From an uncultured Bacteroidaceae bacterium (lineage in GTDB: Bacteria; Bacteroidota; Bacteroidia; Bacteroidales; Bacteroidaceae): 10,086 bases of DNA. The notes under the pieces were generated by a model that was not told the origin of the DNA, did no database searches, and saw only the letters and a list, made by a program, of their open reading frames with translations. Where the stretch lies: the NCBI GenBank assembly GCA_904502185.1, contig CAJGDX010000080.1, forward strand, positions 1 through 10,086, in the 5' to 3' direction. The position numbers and the translations under genes were made by a program. Positions 6,248-10,086 of this stretch are shown in pieces (position 1 is the first letter of the stretch; each line of letters starts with the position of its first letter).

Positions 6248-7600
6248 ATGATACTGATAATAGACGATGATAGCGCAATACGCAGCAGTCTTGGCTTTAT
6301 GCTGAGAAGAGCCAGGTACGAGGTTGAGGCAGTGGCATCGCCCAAAGAGGCAATAGAGGTGGTGCGTTCGGTTGCTCCCGACCTCATACTCATGGATATG
6401 AACTTCACCCTCACCACCAGTGGCGAGGAGGGAATATACCTGCTTAGGCAGGTGAAGGTGTTCCGTCCCGATGTTCCCGTCATACTGATGACGGCGTGGG
6501 GCAGCATCGACCTTGCCGTGAAGGGCATGCAGGCCGGGGCTTTCGACTTTGTGACAAAGCCGTGGAACAATGCTGCGCTGATGCAGCGCATAGAGACGGC
6601 GCTGGAGCTTACGGGAAAGAAAAAGGCAAGCGAAGAGGTGGTTGTCGACGCTGCTTTCGACCGTAGCTGCATCATCGGCAAGAGTAAACTGCTCAACGAT
6701 ATTCTGGCTACCGTAGAGCGCATAGCTCCCACAAATGCGTCGGTGCTTATCACCGGCGAGAGTGGCACCGGCAAAGAGCTTGTGGCCGAGGCTCTACACC
6801 GCAACAGCGGACGTTGCAAGGAGGCTTTTGTTAAGGTTAACCTTGGTGGAATATCACAGTCGCTCTTCGAAAGTGAGATGTTCGGACACAAGCGCGGAGC
6901 ATTTACCGATGCGACAGCTGACAGGGTGGGGCGTTTCGAACTTGCCCACAAAGGCACAATCTTCCTCGACGAGATTGGAGAGCTTGACATCAGTTGTCAG
7001 GTGAAGCTGTTGCGTGTGTTGCAGGAACAGACCTTTGAGGTGCTTGGCGACAGCCGTCCGCGTAAGGTGGATTTCCGCGTGGTGAGCGCAACAAATGTCG
7101 ACCTCAGACGCATGGTTGCCGACCACACATTCCGCGAGGATCTCTATTGGCGAATAAATCTCATAAATATTCACTTGCCTGCACTGCGCGAACGACGCGA
7201 GGATATTCCTCTGCTCGCCAACCATTTTGCAGCTCAGCTTGCAAAGCAGAATGGGTTGCGTTGCGCAGAGTTTTCGGCAGAGGCAATGGAGTTTCTCACT
7301 CGTTTGCCCTATCCCGGTAACATACGCGAGCTGAAAAATATTGTCGAGCGTACTATGCTCATCAGTGGCAAGGAGGTGCTCTCTGCTGCCGATTTCGAGG
7401 CGCAATGCAAGGACAATGAATCTATTGCGCCCGAAAAAGTTGTGGATACTTCGGGAATGACACTGGACGAGATTGAACTTTACACCATACGTCAGGCAAT
7501 TGAAAAGTACGACGGAAACGTTTCACAGGTAGCTGCGGCACTGGGCATCAGTCGTCCTGCACTGTATCGTCGTCTCGATAAATATGGCATAAAAATATGA
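6248..7600 (+). CDS. Sigma-54-dependent response regulator (NtrC family)
   Basis: This is a phosphorylation-controlled transcription activator of 450 residues with the full NtrC layout. The receiver domain (about 1-120) has acidic pocket D6-D8, phosphoacceptor D50, T82 and K104. The AAA+ domain (about 142-370) has Walker A GESGTGKE (170-177) and Walker B FLDE (239-242). A Fis-type helix-turn-helix lies at about 406-450, with the recognition region ALGISRPALYRR. The sigma-54 contact loop reads GAFTDA (217-222) instead of the classical GAFTGA; to my knowledge this is a common variant in Bacteroidetes. The ATG at 6248 is the only sensible start, because the receiver begins directly with LIIDDD. 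It overlaps the kinase gene by 4 bp (ATGA), so the two are translationally coupled. Its targets probably include the neighbouring transporter genes, by inference from position. Confidence 0.95.
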   Translation: MILIIDDDSAIRSSLGFMLRRARYEVEAVASPKEAIEVVRSVAPDLILMDMNFTLTTSGEEGIYLLRQVKVFRPDVPVILMTAWGSIDLAVKGMQAGAFDFVTKPWNNAALMQRIETALELTGKKKASEEVVVDAAFDRSCIIGKSKLLNDILATVERIAPTNASVLITGESGTGKELVAEALHRNSGRCKEAFVKVNLGGISQSLFESEMFGHKRGAFTDATADRVGRFELAHKGTIFLDEIGELDISCQVKLLRVLQEQTFEVLGDSRPRKVDFRVVSATNVDLRRMVADHTFREDLYWRINLINIHLPALRERREDIPLLANHFAAQLAKQNGLRCAEFSAEAMEFLTRLPYPGNIRELKNIVERTMLISGKEVLSAADFEAQCKDNESIAPEKVVDTSGMTLDEIELYTIRQAIEKYDGNVSQVAAALGISRPALYRRLDKYGIKI

Positions 7601-8904
7601 GGCTGCGCTATCTCTTTTTAGTCTTTGCGATACTGCTGATGGCAGTGTGGACACTGCTGCTGTTGCAGCTGCCCGAAAAAAGCGGCAAGATATTCTACAT
7701 TGCCGAGGCATTGACTATTGTTTGCCTGCTTTTCCTTGTATATTTCTATCGTAAGGTGGTGAAGCCCATGAACAGCATCACAGATGGTATGGAGTTGTTG
7801 CACGAACAGGATTTCAGTAGCCTTCTGTCGCCGGTGGGGCAGCGCGAAGCCGACCGAATAGTGGATATCTTCAATCGCATGATGCGCCGAATGAAGGACG
7901 AAAGTCTGAGGTTGAGGGAGCAGAACCATTTTCTCGACCTTCTGATAAATGCTTCGCCCATGGGGGTGATTATTCTCGACTTTGACGATAATATAACCAC
8001 GATGAATCCATCGGCAAGGCGTTTCGTTGCATCGGAAAAAGAGCCTGTCGGATGTAAACTGCAGCAGCTTGAGTCGCCGTTGGCACGCGAGATTGCAACT
8101 ATCGAAAATGATTCTTCGCGTACCATACGCCTGAACGGTGCTGCCGTCTATCACTGTTCGCGTCTCACTTTTCTTGACAGAGGTTTTGCTCATCCCTTTG
8201 TGCTGATAGAGCCAATGACCGATGAGTTGCATCGCGCCGAAAGGAATGCTTACGAAAAGGTTATCCGCATGATTGTACACGAGGTGAACAACACTATGGG
8301 TGGAATAACATCCACACTTGACTCTTCGGTTGATACCTTGCGTACTATGACTCCTGAAACTATGGCAACTGATGCCGAGGAACTGTGCAAAGTGATGGAG
8401 GTGTGCGAAGAGCGTGGCTATGGAATGAGCCGCTTCATCACACGCTTTGCCGATGTGGTTAAGATTCCTCAACCTACTCGCAAGGAAACAGACCTTAACT
8501 CGTGTGTGGACAGATGCAGGCTCTTCATGGAGAATCTGTGCCGCGAAAATGGTGTTACGCTGAATATGTCTCTTTGCGATTCTCCGGTGCCGGTGAATAT
8601 TGATATAACGCTGTTTGAACAGGTGTTTGTCAATATTATAAAGAATTCTGTGGAGAGTATTGGCGGCGATGGGGAGATTACAATTACTACTGTGGCTGAA
8701 CCTGCGAGTATTGTCATTGCCGACAATGGCAAGGGTATCAGTCGAGAGGTTGAACAGAATCTTTTCAGTCCGTTCTTCACCACCAAGAGTGGTGGTCAGG
8801 GTATAGGGCTTATTTTTATTCGTGAGGTTCTTGGTGCTCACGATTGTCGCTTCTCGTTGCGTACCGACGATGATGGTATTACGCGTTTTACAATTTTATT
8901 CTGA
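7597..8904 (+). CDS. Membrane sensor histidine kinase (NtrB/NtrY-like), partner of the upstream regulator
   Basis: This inner-membrane histidine kinase of 435 residues has two membrane helices at about 5-25 and 32-52, joined by only about six residues (PEKSGK), so there is no periplasmic sensor domain. A HAMP-like region follows (about 53-105), then a PAS-like domain (about 110-200, with SPMGVIILD and NPSA). The phosphoacceptor H228 lies in HEVNN, and the HATPase domain has N346/N350, DNGKGI (376-381) and GGQGIGL (399-405). The HExNN form of the H box replaces the common HExxxP and is familiar from Bacteroidetes kinases paired with sigma-54 regulators. The ATG lies inside the regulator's stop (ATGA), which indicates coupled translation and a cognate pair. 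The stimulus may be sensed in the membrane, by the PAS domain, or through the neighbouring transporter. Confidence 0.94.
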   Translation: MRLRYLFLVFAILLMAVWTLLLLQLPEKSGKIFYIAEALTIVCLLFLVYFYRKVVKPMNSITDGMELLHEQDFSSLLSPVGQREADRIVDIFNRMMRRMKDESLRLREQNHFLDLLINASPMGVIILDFDDNITTMNPSARRFVASEKEPVGCKLQQLESPLAREIATIENDSSRTIRLNGAAVYHCSRLTFLDRGFAHPFVLIEPMTDELHRAERNAYEKVIRMIVHEVNNTMGGITSTLDSSVDTLRTMTPETMATDAEELCKVMEVCEERGYGMSRFITRFADVVKIPQPTRKETDLNSCVDRCRLFMENLCRENGVTLNMSLCDSPVPVNIDITLFEQVFVNIIKNSVESIGGDGEITITTVAEPASIVIADNGKGISREVEQNLFSPFFTTKSGGQGIGLIFIREVLGAHDCRFSLRTDDDGITRFTILF

Positions 8905-9180
8905 TTACGTCCCAAAATTTGGCGTGGTCTCTTTTTTGTTGTAAGCGAAAGGAACAAAAACTGTCCCTCTTTAACCTTAGATTTGCGCAAGAAAAATAAA
9001 TTAGAATGCTTATATTTGCCTATACTGTTTGACAAATGACGTAAAGGACGGCGGAGAGTGAATCATCCTCTTCAAGGGAAAAGATTCAGTTCCATCCTTC
9101 TATTTGGTCTTCCCGCCTTTCTTGAACCCAGACCTAGAGGGACTATTCTTTGCTAATCAATCTCCTAAAATTCCTGAACT
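8905..9180. other. Convergent intergenic region without a convincing gene
   Basis: This 276-bp spacer lies between the 3' ends of the kinase gene and the minus-strand FAS1 gene. It holds a near-palindrome CCAAAATTTGG (8912-8922), an AT-only type hairpin at 8933-8960, and an isolated TATATTTG (9011-9018) on the plus strand. From about 9040 to 9180 the base composition becomes more mixed, and short frames are open on both strands. None has a credible start or a recognisable product. It could contain a remnant of a gene or of a mobile element. Confidence 0.5.
8933..8960. terminator. Weak AT-rich hairpin after the kinase gene
   Basis: TTTTTGTT (8933-8940) is perfectly complementary to AACAAAAA (8953-8960) around a 12-nt loop, 28 bp after the kinase stop codon. 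The stem has only one G-C pair, so it is thermodynamically weak, and no T-run follows on the plus strand. It is the best candidate seen for the end of the kinase transcript, but the call is tentative. Confidence 0.25.
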
Positions 9181-10086
9181 TTAGTGTCTATCCTCGGGCT
9201 TGTTGGGGTCGCTTACAATATGCAATGGCACAAGTTCAATATAATCGAACATAAAACTACTAAAATTTGTATTTTCAGATACGTTTTTGAAACGTATCCA
9301 ATGTTCGCCTTCACTTAAATATTTTCTATCCACTATGCGACGAAGAGTACCCTGGATGCTTCTTGCCGTATATTCACCAGTCATAAGGTTAAAACTATCG
9401 GGTGCTTTCATCCATCCGCGGTTACGCATCTGTTTATCTTTTTCAACACCATTGTCGTTAGTCTCTTCATCCGCGAACCAACCAATGCGCTGGTCAAGGC
9501 ACCCTATGCGAAAATCTATTGGCAATCCACTTACCTTATTATCAATATAAATTTGCACCACAGCCTCTCTGTCATCATAGAAGTCATGCATGTTGCAAGA
9601 AAAGCGTATTTCGTATGTTCGCGAAGGAACAGGTGGCAACCGAAACGAAAAATCAAAAAGCCCCAATGGTCTTAAATCATCAAGAAAATATAAACCTTCA
9701 TTATTAAATTTATATATCTTGAATTGATTGCTGTTGCTCTTTATATTGCGACAATAGTCGGCGGGGATGATTGTAAAATTATTATTACTATATTTGTATC
9801 TTATATTATTGCTTGACAGTTCGGGCATCATCGATAAAAAGTCGAAGCGCATGCGCTCGTTCAGTATGTTGCCCACCATTTCATCCTCGTTGTAGATGAG
9901 AATTTTGTCGATAGGCTGAACAACGCCGTTAAGCGCATTTTGTACAAAATCACTATGCCTAAGGTCGGCTTGTGTAAACTCGGTTGTCTCTATCAGCCGT
10001 ACGTTTAGATGATGGCGCAATTCGGGGTTGTAGGGTATTTCGCGTTTGGAATAGTTTATGTATATGTTGGCTGCATCCTGCGTGCC
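9181..10086 (-). CDS. FAS1 (fasciclin)-domain surface protein, C-terminal part (5' end outside window)
   Basis: The minus-strand frame is open from the right edge (GTQDAANIYINYS...) to a TAA at 9181-9183, giving 301 visible residues. A TTG at 10018-10020 lies inside the protein and is not the start. The first part contains NGVVQPIDKIL (about 9897-9931), the conserved C-terminal strand motif of FAS1 domains. Next comes DEMVGNILNERMRFDFLSMMPEL, then a beta-rich region with TYEIRFSCN and GEHWIRFKN, and the ending FDYIELVPL followed by a short polar tail. This arrangement resembles fasciclin-domain lipoproteins encoded beside SusC/SusD pairs in Bacteroidetes polysaccharide utilisation loci. It would then be anchored on the outer membrane and help in glycan or protein binding. 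The signal peptide and any lipobox lie outside the window. The gene converges on the kinase gene and is probably unrelated to the transporter cluster. Confidence 0.75.
   Translation of the reverse strand, partial: GTQDAANIYINYSKREIPYNPELRHHLNVRLIETTEFTQADLRHSDFVQNALNGVVQPIDKILIYNEDEMVGNILNERMRFDFLSMMPELSSNNIRYKYSNNNFTIIPADYCRNIKSNSNQFKIYKFNNEGLYFLDDLRPLGLFDFSFRLPPVPSRTYEIRFSCNMHDFYDDREAVVQIYIDNKVSGLPIDFRIGCLDQRIGWFADEETNDNGVEKDKQMRNRGWMKAPDSFNLMTGEYTARSIQGTLRRIVDRKYLSEGEHWIRFKNVSENTNFSSFMFDYIELVPLHIVSDPNKPEDRH

Noticed and set aside
6220..6990. A minus-strand open frame of 256 codons opposite the regulator gene
   Set aside because: Its product is a low-complexity, serine-rich sequence with no recognisable domain. 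The plus strand carries an intact receiver and AAA+ domain.
7618..8841. A minus-strand open frame of 407 codons opposite the kinase gene
   Set aside because: It lies wholly inside the plus-strand kinase, which has all family motifs. The minus-strand product is rich in H, R, T and S, shows no domain, and is a mirror effect of codon use.
8982..9018. Promoter candidate TTTG ... TATATTTG on the plus strand
   Set aside because: The -7 element matches, but the gap to the only TTTG is 25 nt instead of about 19-21, and no plus-strand gene follows before the convergent FAS1 gene.
9058..9156. Short plus-strand frame of about 32 codons starting with GTG
   Set aside because: It has no ribosome binding site or convincing promoter, no recognisable product, and other frames in the same stretch are equally open.

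Overview
The window looks like a chromosomal segment from a member of the order Bacteroidales (Bacteroides/Prevotella-like; genus not resolvable). Four things point that way. There is a Bacteroidetes-type vegetative promoter (TTTG, 19-nt gap, TAnnTTTG). Start codons lack strong Shine-Dalgarno sequences. The NtrC-type regulator carries the GAFTDA variant. The window ends in a FAS1-containing protein of the kind that accompanies SusC/SusD glycan-uptake loci.

Positions 1-6120 form a plus-strand ABC transporter cluster of the MacB/FtsX superfamily. It holds two copies of a two-gene permease cassette (A-B, then A'-B') with a single LolD/MacB-type ATPase gene between them. The first A permease is cut by the left edge. 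A and A' are clearly paralogous, as are B and B', while the A and B types are much less alike. The order therefore suggests an old, diverged duplication of a heterodimeric permease pair, possibly sharing one ATPase. The two spacers around the ATPase gene are full of inverted repeats. The spacer at 2476-2637 has competing helices. The spacer at 3304-3496 has a strong hairpin followed by a compact element with inverted ends and a T-rich terminator-like end.

Positions 6121-8904 hold a two-component system: a sigma-54-type response regulator (receiver, AAA+, Fis HTH), overlapped by 4 bp by a membrane histidine kinase that has almost no periplasmic loop. A good promoter match lies so close to the regulator ATG that the message may be leaderless. 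The simplest model is that the kinase/regulator pair controls the adjacent transporter through a sigma-54 promoter. I saw no such promoter in the spacers inside the window, so it would lie upstream of position 1 or elsewhere. No membrane-fusion protein or TolC-type partner is visible.

Positions 8905-9180 are a gene-poor convergent spacer. From 9181 to the right edge a minus-strand gene encodes the C-terminal part of a probable surface FAS1-domain lipoprotein, which marks the border of a different, probably glycan-related, locus.
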